Shown one piece after another: positions 24,921-31,129 of a DNA stretch of 64,000 bases. The DNA comes from Tessaracoccus caeni (lineage in GTDB: Bacteria; Actinomycetota; Actinomycetes; Propionibacteriales; Propionibacteriaceae). The stretch spans positions 1 through 64,000 of the forward strand of contig NZ_JARGDO010000012.1 of NCBI RefSeq assembly GCF_029211185.1. The letters run 5' to 3'. The notes beneath the pieces are model-generated. The model had not been told where the DNA came from and searched no databases. It was given only the letters and a program-made list of their open reading frames with translations. A program made the position numbers and the translations under genes. Each line of letters starts with the position of its first letter. Position 1 is the first letter of the stretch.

Positions 24921-25669
24921 AGCCGTCCTCCTGTCTTGCCCGACCGCCTGGCCGGGGCCAGCACCGTCGAGAAATAGGGCGCGCGCTGGTCGTCGTCGAG
25001 CTCGCTGAGGGTGAAGATCTGCTGCTTCTCCAGGCCGATGTTGACGCCCAGCACCGCGTCGCGACCCTTGCCACGCACCGTCTCGGCAACCTCCGGTAGC
25101 TTGCGCCCGCCCTTGTACGCCACGACGGTGTCGACGACGTCGAGCAGCTCGCCCAAGGTGTCGAGGCCCGCGGTCACCGGCACCAGCGCCAGCGTCTCGG
25201 TGCCCTCCACCAGCGGGGTGCGGCTCTCCGCAGCCAGCGCCTGCATGGCCGTGATGCCGGGCACCACGTCGATCTCCACCTCGGGCATCAGCACGACGAC
25301 GTGCGCCGCCAGGTAGGAGAAGGTGGAGTAGACGCTGGGGTCGCCCACCGTCGCGAACACCACCAGCTGGGCCCCGGCCTGGAAGGCGTCGACGGCGGCC
25401 TCGGCCGAGGTCTGCCACGCTTCCTTGCGCTGCTCGTCGATGCCCTTGCGGCAGGCCATGGAGAACGGGATGCGCACGATCTTCGCGTCCGGGCAGTTGG
25501 CCACGACGATCTGCTCGGCCCGCCCGGCACCGTCGCCCGACTGCTCGGTGGCCGGCACCAGCACCGCGTCGGCAGCGGCCAGCAGTCGCACGGCTTTCAC
25601 GGTGATGAGTTCTGGGTCGCCGGGGCCCACGCCTATGCCAACCAGCTGCGGGGTTGCGCGCACGTTCAA
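24917..25669 (-). CDS. cbiL: precorrin-2 / cobalt-precorrin-2 C20-methyltransferase
   Basis: A 250-residue (or slightly longer) SAM-dependent methyltransferase (CobI/CbiL) adding the C20 methyl group. Motifs GIGVGPGDPELIT at the N-terminus, FATVGDPSVYSTFSYL near residue 105 and VPGITAMQA near 135 are diagnostic. Start is uncertain: a TTG at 25669 has GGGAGG about 9 bases upstream; a GTG at 25663 lacks good spacing; a GTG at 25714 would begin at the riboswitch edge. First gene of the cbiL-cbiF-cbiEGH-cbiX/sirC operon. Confidence 0.9.
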   Translation of the reverse strand: MNVRATPQLVGIGVGPGDPELITVKAVRLLAAADAVLVPATEQSGDGAGRAEQIVVANCPDAKIVRIPFSMACRKGIDEQRKEAWQTSAEAAVDAFQAGAQLVVFATVGDPSVYSTFSYLAAHVVVLMPEVEIDVVPGITAMQALAAESRTPLVEGTETLALVPVTAGLDTLGELLDVVDTVVAYKGGRKLPEVAETVRGKGRDAVLGVNIGLEKQQIFTLSELDDDQRAPYFSTVLAPARRSGKTGGRL

Positions 25670-25714
25670 CCGAACCTGCCTCCCTCGGGTCTCTCGCCCA
25701 TCGATGCGGCGCAC

Positions 25715-25860
25715 GAGACGAGTTCCTGACTCCCGGCCTTGTCAGACCGATCACAGTGGCGGGACCGTTTCGGGATTTCACCGAATTCCTCGTGCCCTCG
25801 TGCCTGTCGCGCCTCAGTCTGCCAGGCCCCCTTCGGCCACCTTCGGGCGGGGTCGGTCAG
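25715..25860 (-). promoter_or_regulatory. cobalamin riboswitch upstream of cbiL
   Basis: The minus strand reads GGAATTCGGTGAAATCCC, then GGTCCCGCCACTGTGATCGG (B12 box, complement of 25748-25767), then GAGTCAGGAACTCG, the ordered core of the cobalamin aptamer. It would control the four-gene operon of early corrin-ring enzymes. Limits are approximate. Confidence 0.9.
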
Positions 25861-25899
25861 GCACCTCCCACCCTCGGCAGCGAGTTAGGGAAGCACTGA

Positions 25900-26721
25900 T
25901 CACAGGATCAGCTGCCGGACGAAGGCCCGACGTCGGGTGAGCGCTGGCACCCCAGGACCGCCAGCTGGCAGCGTGAACTCTCGGGCGAGGCTCTCGAGGT
26001 CTTGTTCAGCCCAGCGGCGCGCAAGATCGTCTCGGTTGGCGGGCGAGAGCTGGGCTGCCGCGTCCAAGCCGAGCAACCGGACGGCGGCGACATCGGTGTC
26101 GTGATCAAGTTTGCGAAGCACCTCGAACCCAGCGTCGGTGTCATAGAGTCGATCCAGGATCTCCGGCGCATTCTGGTACCAGAAGGCTGCGAGCGCGAGA
26201 TCATTCGCATCTTTGTCATTCCCGTAGTAGTGGGACCGATCGATCCATGCCCGCATCTTGAGCGCGGCATACCCCGCTGGCTGCGGCAGGCGAATGGCCT
26301 GACCGTTCGGCAACGCCAGTGGTAGGGCACGTTCATAGACATCGCGGAATCCAAACACCACGAGATCGTCACCTCGTGGAGCCGGCCGGCTGATTCCTTC
26401 GGGATCCTCGACCTCACCGAACGGTATGACGTCCACAGCGATGCCAGAGATCCGGTAGCGAATGCCGTTGCTGCCCGCACGGGGGAAGCAGTCCTCAATG
26501 CGTTCCGAGATCGTCCAGTCGCTCACCGCGATCCCCACATCAGTGTCAATGGTCGCGCGAGCAGGGAACTCATGTCCGAAGGCCGCGTGCAGCACATCAC
26601 GACACGCCGCGCCCACCAGGAGGATGTTGTCTGGATTCACACCCACTTCCGACGTCAGCGCCTCAACGACCGGCGTAACCGAGCCGTACGTGCGTTCATC
26701 GACCCGCGAAAGATCGATCAC
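25900..26721 (-). CDS. AbiEii-like nucleotidyltransferase toxin candidate
   Basis: A 273-residue protein with a nucleotidyltransferase-like start: LLVGAACRDVLH near residue 34 and TIDTDVGIAV near 58, resembling the G-x-x-R-D and D-x-D metal-binding pattern of AbiEii/COG4849-type proteins. These act as toxins in type IV toxin-antitoxin and abortive-infection systems. Its ATG overlaps the stop of the 330-aa gene upstream (ATGA), an AbiEi-like partner. Base composition is lower in GC than the neighbours, suggesting transfer. The pairing is well supported; the biochemical activity is not shown. Confidence 0.65.
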   Translation of the reverse strand: MIDLSRVDERTYGSVTPVVEALTSEVGVNPDNILLVGAACRDVLHAAFGHEFPARATIDTDVGIAVSDWTISERIEDCFPRAGSNGIRYRISGIAVDVIPFGEVEDPEGISRPAPRGDDLVVFGFRDVYERALPLALPNGQAIRLPQPAGYAALKMRAWIDRSHYYGNDKDANDLALAAFWYQNAPEILDRLYDTDAGFEVLRKLDHDTDVAAVRLLGLDAAAQLSPANRDDLARRWAEQDLESLAREFTLPAGGPGVPALTRRRAFVRQLIL

Positions 26722-27710
26722 AACTGCCGCCCTCGAAGCTGTTCTGCGGCTTCACGCTGGCGACTTCCGTTCGACGCGAGCAGGTCAGCGTAGGTCAACA
26801 ACCAGGGCGCGACGTGCTTACCCGGGTGGCTTGAGGCGTCTACTGATTGCCAGAACTGGTGTCGCAAGAAGATGTTCGGCTGCGCCTCATCCCGGCGCCA
26901 ACGATGCGCACGGACAAGCTCCGTCGGGAACGTCTTCGTATACAGCACGATGGTCTCCGGTCGCAGCAAGTCTGGCACCGCAGCCTCGCCGCTCACATAG
27001 ACCGTTTCACCACCCGGATCGAAGCCACGCCATTCGCCCGAGAACCGTCTCGTCTTTGCATCCGCTCCCAGTCCCGTGGGGAAGGCGGCCGTCCACTGAT
27101 CGATGAGACGCTCGCGGTGCGTGTGCATCAATCGCCGGTGATGATCCAAAAATCCGTACTGCGTGAGCAACTCCAGCGTCTCCTGAGCCTGCCCGAGCGA
27201 TACCCCTGCCGTTCCAGCGATCTCCCGCACGGGACTGCTGAAGAGCTCGGGCCACGAGAGGAGAGCGAAGATCACCTGAGACCGTTTTGCGCTGAACAAG
27301 TTCACCCCACCACGACTCATGCGCGGTGGACTCTCACCGAGCGAACTCTGACCTCGCCTTCCACGCACGTCGATGTACACACCCCCGAAGGTGATGAAGG
27401 CGTTGCCTGCGGAGTCGAGGTAGCTGATACCCAGTCGCCGGAGCATCTCTGCGCTGCGCTCCGTCACACGAGGGCCAAGCAGCAGGAGTCGCTCGCTCCC
27501 CACAAAGTGGGGTTCCGCCCAGCCGAGGGAGGACACAATAAGCGGATCCGCGTAGCCGACACGAAACGCCGCGTGCCCCTGCTCATGAGAAAGCGTCACC
27601 GGCACGGTGTCCTCGTGAGGGATCTCGGCAAGCTCGATGGGGTCCACTAACCGGAGCCCAAACTCGTCGAACCGCTCCGCGAGGGCCTGAGCTACCTGGG
27701 CGTCCACCAC
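26718..27710 (-). CDS. AbiEi-like (type IV) antitoxin / transcriptional regulator candidate
   Basis: A 330-residue protein with a central winged-helix-like segment near residues 140-190 (SAKRSQVIFALLSW, AGTAGVSLGQAQETLELL) and a C-terminal region that resembles AbiEi/COG4861-type proteins from memory. In such pairs the upstream gene neutralises the nucleotidyltransferase and represses the promoter. The GTG at 27710 follows AGGAGGTGG closely. Codon use is less GC-biased than the cobalamin genes. It overlaps the next gene by 4 bases. Assignment rests on gene order and rough similarity. Confidence 0.6.
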   Translation of the reverse strand: MVDAQVAQALAERFDEFGLRLVDPIELAEIPHEDTVPVTLSHEQGHAAFRVGYADPLIVSSLGWAEPHFVGSERLLLLGPRVTERSAEMLRRLGISYLDSAGNAFITFGGVYIDVRGRRGQSSLGESPPRMSRGGVNLFSAKRSQVIFALLSWPELFSSPVREIAGTAGVSLGQAQETLELLTQYGFLDHHRRLMHTHRERLIDQWTAAFPTGLGADAKTRRFSGEWRGFDPGGETVYVSGEAAVPDLLRPETIVLYTKTFPTELVRAHRWRRDEAQPNIFLRHQFWQSVDASSHPGKHVAPWLLTYADLLASNGSRQREAAEQLRGRQL

Positions 27711-27737
27711 CCACCTCCTGTTCGACTTAACGTTGTG

Positions 27738-27752
27738 TTCATTCTAAATGAA
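27738..27752. promoter_or_regulatory. palindromic operator candidate upstream of the AbiE-like pair
   Basis: TTCATTCTAAATGAA is a perfect palindrome with a 3-base centre in an AT-rich stretch, 28 bases before the GTG of the AbiEi-like gene. Its place fits an autoregulatory binding site. It could also serve the end of the vapC gene that runs towards it. Confidence 0.5.
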
Positions 27753-27788
27753 AATCAGATAGTAGTGAACATGTCGTCACACCGATCC

Positions 27789-28178
27789 CTATACCGAGCG
27801 AACCGGGGAGCCGTACTGGCCGACCTTGCCGTCGGAGCTGAGCAGGGTGATGCCTTCTGCCCGCGCTTGGGCGAGCAGGATCCGGTCGAAAGGATCGTGG
27901 TGGATAGGAGGGAGCGCACTGACACTGGCCGCATGGGCGGCGGAGATCGCCAGTTCCACGTAGCCGTTGTCCACCAAGGCGCGTCGCAGCACGTTGGCGT
28001 CGACGGCGAAGTCGCTTCGCCCCAGGCCCGACTTGATCGCAACCTCCCAGATGCTGGCCGCACTGAAGACCAAGGTGTTGGCCGGATCGACGATCAGCCG
28101 CCGGGCCTCGTCGCTCAGCTTGCCTGGCTCGTAAGCGGCCCACAACAGGAGATGCGTGTCTAGAAGCAGCAGCATCAC
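27789..28178 (-). CDS. vapC: PIN-domain toxin, VapC family
   Basis: A 129-residue PIN-domain ribonuclease. It starts LLLLDTHLLLWAA with the first acidic residue, has FSAASIWEVAIK with the conserved Glu near residue 44, and HHDPFDRILLAQA with the third acidic residue near 95. That spacing and the DTH-LLW start mark the VapC subgroup that pairs with Phd/YefM-type antitoxins. It would cleave RNA when free of antitoxin. Its ATG overlaps the antitoxin stop (ATGA). Confidence 0.88.
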   Translation of the reverse strand: MMLLLLDTHLLLWAAYEPGKLSDEARRLIVDPANTLVFSAASIWEVAIKSGLGRSDFAVDANVLRRALVDNGYVELAISAAHAASVSALPPIHHDPFDRILLAQARAEGITLLSSDGKVGQYGSPVRSV

Positions 28179-28417
28179 TCGGCCTGTCCGTCGAAGAGCG
28201 CGGCGATCTGCTCGGCGCCGATCTCGTCGAAGTCGTCTGGGACGCTCCCCTGACCGGCGAGGAAGCCCAATCGACGAGGCTCCGGCGCGGCGTCGACCCG
28301 AACCAGTTTCACCGCCGGCTTCCCGGCCTTTGCGATCACGACGGGCTCCCCATCCTGGGCGGCCGCGATGAGGCGCGAGAGATGCGTCTTCGCCTCATGG
28401 ATGTTCACAGTGGTCAC
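28175..28417 (-). CDS. vapB: Phd/YefM-family antitoxin paired with VapC
   Basis: An 80-residue antitoxin beginning with VNIHEAKTHLSRLI, the classic Phd/YefM DNA-binding start, followed by GEPVVIAKAGKPAVKLV. The C-terminus is acidic and would wrap the toxin. GTG start at 28417 has AGGAGG 5-10 bases upstream. Upstream direct repeats of TAGTCT around 28428-28451 may be its operator sites. Confidence 0.88.
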   Translation of the reverse strand: MTTVNIHEAKTHLSRLIAAAQDGEPVVIAKAGKPAVKLVRVDAAPEPRRLGFLAGQGSVPDDFDEIGAEQIAALFDGQAE

Positions 28418-28561
28418 ACTGCCTCCTAGTCTAGTCTTCTTAGTTTAGTCTATTACTCGCCACGTCCCACGACTCACAGACGACGCAGGATGCGTTCACA
28501 GAAACTCCACAGACTCGGACGGCTGAATAAGAACACAGCCGAAACCGACCGAGGAGTCACC

Positions 28562-29140
28562 ATGACCGCACTGATCCCCATCGCCGCCAACCTGGCCGCG
28601 ATCGCCATCCTGATCTTTGGCGTCTACTTCCCCCGCCACCACCGCCGCGACCTGGCCGTCGCCTACCTCGGCGTCAACGTCGGCGTACTGGCCGTCGCGA
28701 CGGCGCTCAGCGCGCAGGCGGCCACCACCGTCGGGCTCGGGCTGGGGCTGTTCGGGGTGCTCTCGATCATCCGGCTCCGCTCCGACGAACTCGCCCAGCA
28801 CGAGGTGGCCTACTACTTCGCCTCGCTCGCGATCGGCCTGATCGCCGGCATCGGCACCACGTCGATCTGGCTCACGCTGGGTCTGATGGGCGCGCTGGTG
28901 GCGACGATGTTCGTCGGCGACCATCCGAAGGTCTTCGGCTCCTACGGCCGTCAGGTGATCCAGCTCGACCGCGCGATCGCCGACCCGCGCGAACTCAGGG
29001 CGGAACTGTCCGCCCGGCTCGACGCCGACGTGCAGAGCGTCTCCGTTCAGCGCCTGGACATGGTGAACGACACCACCCTGGTGGACGTCCGGTACCGCCG
29101 TCGTCAGGCCCTCCCCCGCGCCGTGGTGGTGGCCCGATGA
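28562..29140 (+). CDS. DUF4956-family membrane protein
   Basis: A 192-residue protein with about four to five hydrophobic segments in the first 125 residues and a soluble C-terminal part of about 65 residues. The segment GVLSIIRLRSDELAQHEVAY is typical of DUF4956 proteins, which are commonly encoded beside VTC-domain polyphosphate polymerases. GAGGAG lies 6-11 bases before the ATG. It overlaps the next gene by 4 bases. Its role is not known; a membrane partner or channel for the VTC-like protein is a reasonable guess. Confidence 0.75.
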   Translation: MTALIPIAANLAAIAILIFGVYFPRHHRRDLAVAYLGVNVGVLAVATALSAQAATTVGLGLGLFGVLSIIRLRSDELAQHEVAYYFASLAIGLIAGIGTTSIWLTLGLMGALVATMFVGDHPKVFGSYGRQVIQLDRAIADPRELRAELSARLDADVQSVSVQRLDMVNDTTLVDVRYRRRQALPRAVVVAR

Positions 29141-29874
29141 GCGCCCTCACTATGGATCGCCTGGCCCCCGTGAGCTTGGAGGAGCTGAACGCCACCTCCG
29201 CACTGCTCACCCGGATCGACCGCAAGTACGTGCTCGACGAGGCCTCCACCACCGCCCTGCTCGACCGCGTTCCGTCCACGACCAAGCAGTTGGAGATCGA
29301 CGGACGCCGCGCCTTTCGCTACCACTCGCTCTACTTCGACACTCCGTCACTGGAGGCCTTCCGAGCCACCGCCCATCGCCATCGCCGCCGCTACAAGGTG
29401 CGCATTCGCAGCTACGACACGGGGCTCCGTTTCCTGGAGGTGAAGACCCGACGCGGTGCGCACACGGTCAAGGAGCGCGTCACCTGCGAGCGCCTGAACC
29501 TCGACCGGGACGGCGCGGCCTTCGTCTTCGACCGGCTGGGCGCCGCTCACATCGTGCCGGACGGCCCCCTCGACCCGGCGCTGACCACCGTGTACCACCG
29601 CCGCACCTTCCTCCTCGACGACGGCGCCCGCCTCACCGTCGACTCCGACCTGGTCTGGCACACCGCCGCCGATGAGCTCCAGGTGCCCGGCCTGGTCATC
29701 GTCGAGACCAAGTCGGGGGCGCGCCCCTCCCGCGCCGACCGACTGCTCTGGGCGGAAGGCCATCGCCCTCAGACCATCTCCAAGTACGCCACCGGACTCG
29801 CCGCCCTCCGGCCCCATCTGCCCCGCAACCGTTGGCACCGGCTGCTCACCACGACGCTGACCCAAGAAAGGTGA
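29137..29874 (+). CDS. VTC-domain (polyphosphate polymerase-like) protein
   Basis: A 245-residue protein of the VTC/CYTH type. Basic and acidic residues expected to line the tunnel are visible: RIDRKYVLD near residue 28, YHSLYFDT near 64, RRYKVRIRSY near 84, FLEVKTRRG near 98, and VETKSGARPS near 190, with SKYATGLA near the end. VTC proteins polymerise the gamma-phosphate of ATP into polyphosphate or bind it. Coupled by ATGA overlap to the DUF4956 membrane protein. Followed by a strong hairpin. Confidence 0.8.
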   Translation: MSALTMDRLAPVSLEELNATSALLTRIDRKYVLDEASTTALLDRVPSTTKQLEIDGRRAFRYHSLYFDTPSLEAFRATAHRHRRRYKVRIRSYDTGLRFLEVKTRRGAHTVKERVTCERLNLDRDGAAFVFDRLGAAHIVPDGPLDPALTTVYHRRTFLLDDGARLTVDSDLVWHTAADELQVPGLVIVETKSGARPSRADRLLWAEGHRPQTISKYATGLAALRPHLPRNRWHRLLTTTLTQER

Positions 29875-29887
29875 CCGCCAAAACAGA

Positions 29888-29954
29888 TTTATAGCTGGCT
29901 GGGTTGGTCGCAGTGTGCAATACGTACAGTGCGACCAACCCAGCCAGCTATAAA
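29888..29954. terminator. perfect 25-bp hairpin after the VTC gene
   Basis: Arms TTTATAGCTGGCTGGGTTGG plus TCGCA (29888-29912) pair perfectly with 29930-29954 around a 17-base loop. It lies 13 bp after the VTC stop. It may terminate that operon, though the stem is longer than usual and no U-run follows, so it may instead belong to the palindromic repeats of this genome. Confidence 0.65.
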
Positions 29955-29998
29955 TTGAGGACAAGACAGTAAGCGACCTAGGCGGAGCATCGGCTGAA

Positions 29999-30433
29999 GT
30001 GATAACCAACATCCCCGGCGCAGGACGCGCCCACGGCTGGGCCGTCAGCGAGTTCGAGCACGAGGTGGAACTGGCCGACGGCGCCGTCGCCGACCTCAAG
30101 GCGGACTACGGGTTGGTGTCCACCACCATCGAGACCCATGACGCAACCATCACGATGAGGTCCGCGACGACGACCGACGAGATCCGGCTCACCTGGAGCG
30201 GATTGACGAGCGCCTCCGTCGAACCTACCGGACCGATCATCCCCTCCGAGGAGGATGGCCTGACGGGCATCATCGGGATCAGACTGATGAAGGATCGCGC
30301 GGGCGAACTGGAGTTCGAGGTCGAGGCCGACTGGTTCCGCATGACCGTGAGATGCACGGCATTCACCGTCGAGTCGCACCCTCACGACAAAAGAACCTCG
30401 ACGACCAACGGCGACGCAAGCCACCCACGGTAG
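29999..30433 (+). CDS. hypothetical protein, 144 aa
   Basis: A soluble, acidic protein with good actinobacterial codon use, predicted rich in beta strands, with no family I recognise. The GTG at 29999 has GGCGGAG about 12 bases before it, but the frame stays open further upstream to the hairpin at 29954, so the original start may be lost. The last 20 or so residues (Lys/Arg/Thr-rich, ending HPR) look unlike the rest, and the following 80 bases hold a protein-like reading in another frame, so the 3' end may be a junction with foreign DNA. Confidence 0.5.
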   Translation: MITNIPGAGRAHGWAVSEFEHEVELADGAVADLKADYGLVSTTIETHDATITMRSATTTDEIRLTWSGLTSASVEPTGPIIPSEEDGLTGIIGIRLMKDRAGELEFEVEADWFRMTVRCTAFTVESHPHDKRTSTTNGDASHPR

Positions 30434-30634
30434 ACGCGGTCCAGTATCTCTACGGGAATGACATCACCGCGCAGGCGGGCTTCACGGTGCGAACAGACTT
30501 CCTGGATCGGTGAGGGCAGGTTGGTGCCGAAACCCTGGGCAACCGCATTAACACGGGCGACGTTCCCATTGCAAGAAGCAGCTAGCTCACATTTCGCCGT
30601 ATCTACATTTATCGTTATCCCCCAACCTGCTATT
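30434..30634. other. lower-GC junction region without an intact gene
   Basis: No complete gene is supported. Frame 30430-30510 on the plus strand reads like a protein C-terminus (DAVQYLYGND...FTVRTDFLDR, then stop) but has no start, so it may be a gene remnant. The DNA becomes AT-rich from about 30590 towards the antitoxin promoter. Confidence 0.35.
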
Positions 30635-30654
30635 GTGTACACAGCGGTACACAT
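30635..30654. promoter_or_regulatory. palindromic operator upstream of the Phd-type antitoxin
   Basis: TGTGTAC and GTACACA form a perfect inverted repeat with a 6-base spacer, 15 bases before the antitoxin ATG. Its place suits autorepression by the antitoxin dimer. Confidence 0.65.
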
Positions 30655-30668
30655 TGGAAGGGGTGGCG

Positions 30669-30938
30669 ATGAGCACGACAGTAGGGGTTCGCGAGTTCCG
30701 GCAGGGTCTCGCCGACTACATCGACCAGACGGAACCCGTGACGATTACTCGTCACGGGCAGACGGTAGGTCTATTCATCCCGGTCCACAGGGATCGCAAG
30801 GCCGACGTCGCGGCCTATGCAGAGGCCGCAAAGAAGGCCGAAGCGCTGCTCTCTGAGTGGGGCATGACAGAGGATGAGGCCGTAGCCGAGTTCGATGCGT
30901 TGCGGCGCTCCGAGCGCGAAACCGAGCAGGACGCGTGA
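30669..30938 (+). CDS. Phd/YefM-type antitoxin without an adjacent toxin
   Basis: An 89-residue antitoxin. It begins TTVGVREFRQGLADYIDQ, the Phd/YefM fold, with VTITRHGQTVGLFIPV following and an acidic C-terminal helix (WGMTEDEAVAEFDAL) for toxin binding. The ATG at 30669 has GGAAGGGG about 8 bases upstream and lies just after a palindromic operator. The 190 bases that follow contain no PIN or RelE toxin that I can recognise, so the toxin seems lost or the antitoxin acts alone. Confidence 0.8.
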   Translation: MSTTVGVREFRQGLADYIDQTEPVTITRHGQTVGLFIPVHRDRKADVAAYAEAAKKAEALLSEWGMTEDEAVAEFDALRRSERETEQDA

Positions 30939-31129
30939 CACCACGCGGATCATCCACGACGCGACGGTACTGCTCGCGAGCCTCGACCGTTTGAGGACAG
31001 TCGTCGATGTAGTTACAGAGGACGTCACCAACCCACTCGAAGGTGCCGCCTTGGCTCGTATCGGCGCACGCGACCCAATGGGCTGCCGGTCGTAGCTGCT
31101 GCAACGGACCGCGGGGGAGCCGATACCTG

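Noticed and set aside
30382-30654. 90-aa minus-strand frame opposite the junction region
   Set aside because: Its start lies within the antitoxin operator and it has no ribosome-binding site or recognisable similarity; kept only as part of the unexplained junction.
30895-31095. 66-aa frame after the orphan antitoxin as its toxin
   Set aside because: It begins inside the antitoxin gene, lacks PIN, RelE or Doc motifs and has no start or ribosome site of its own.
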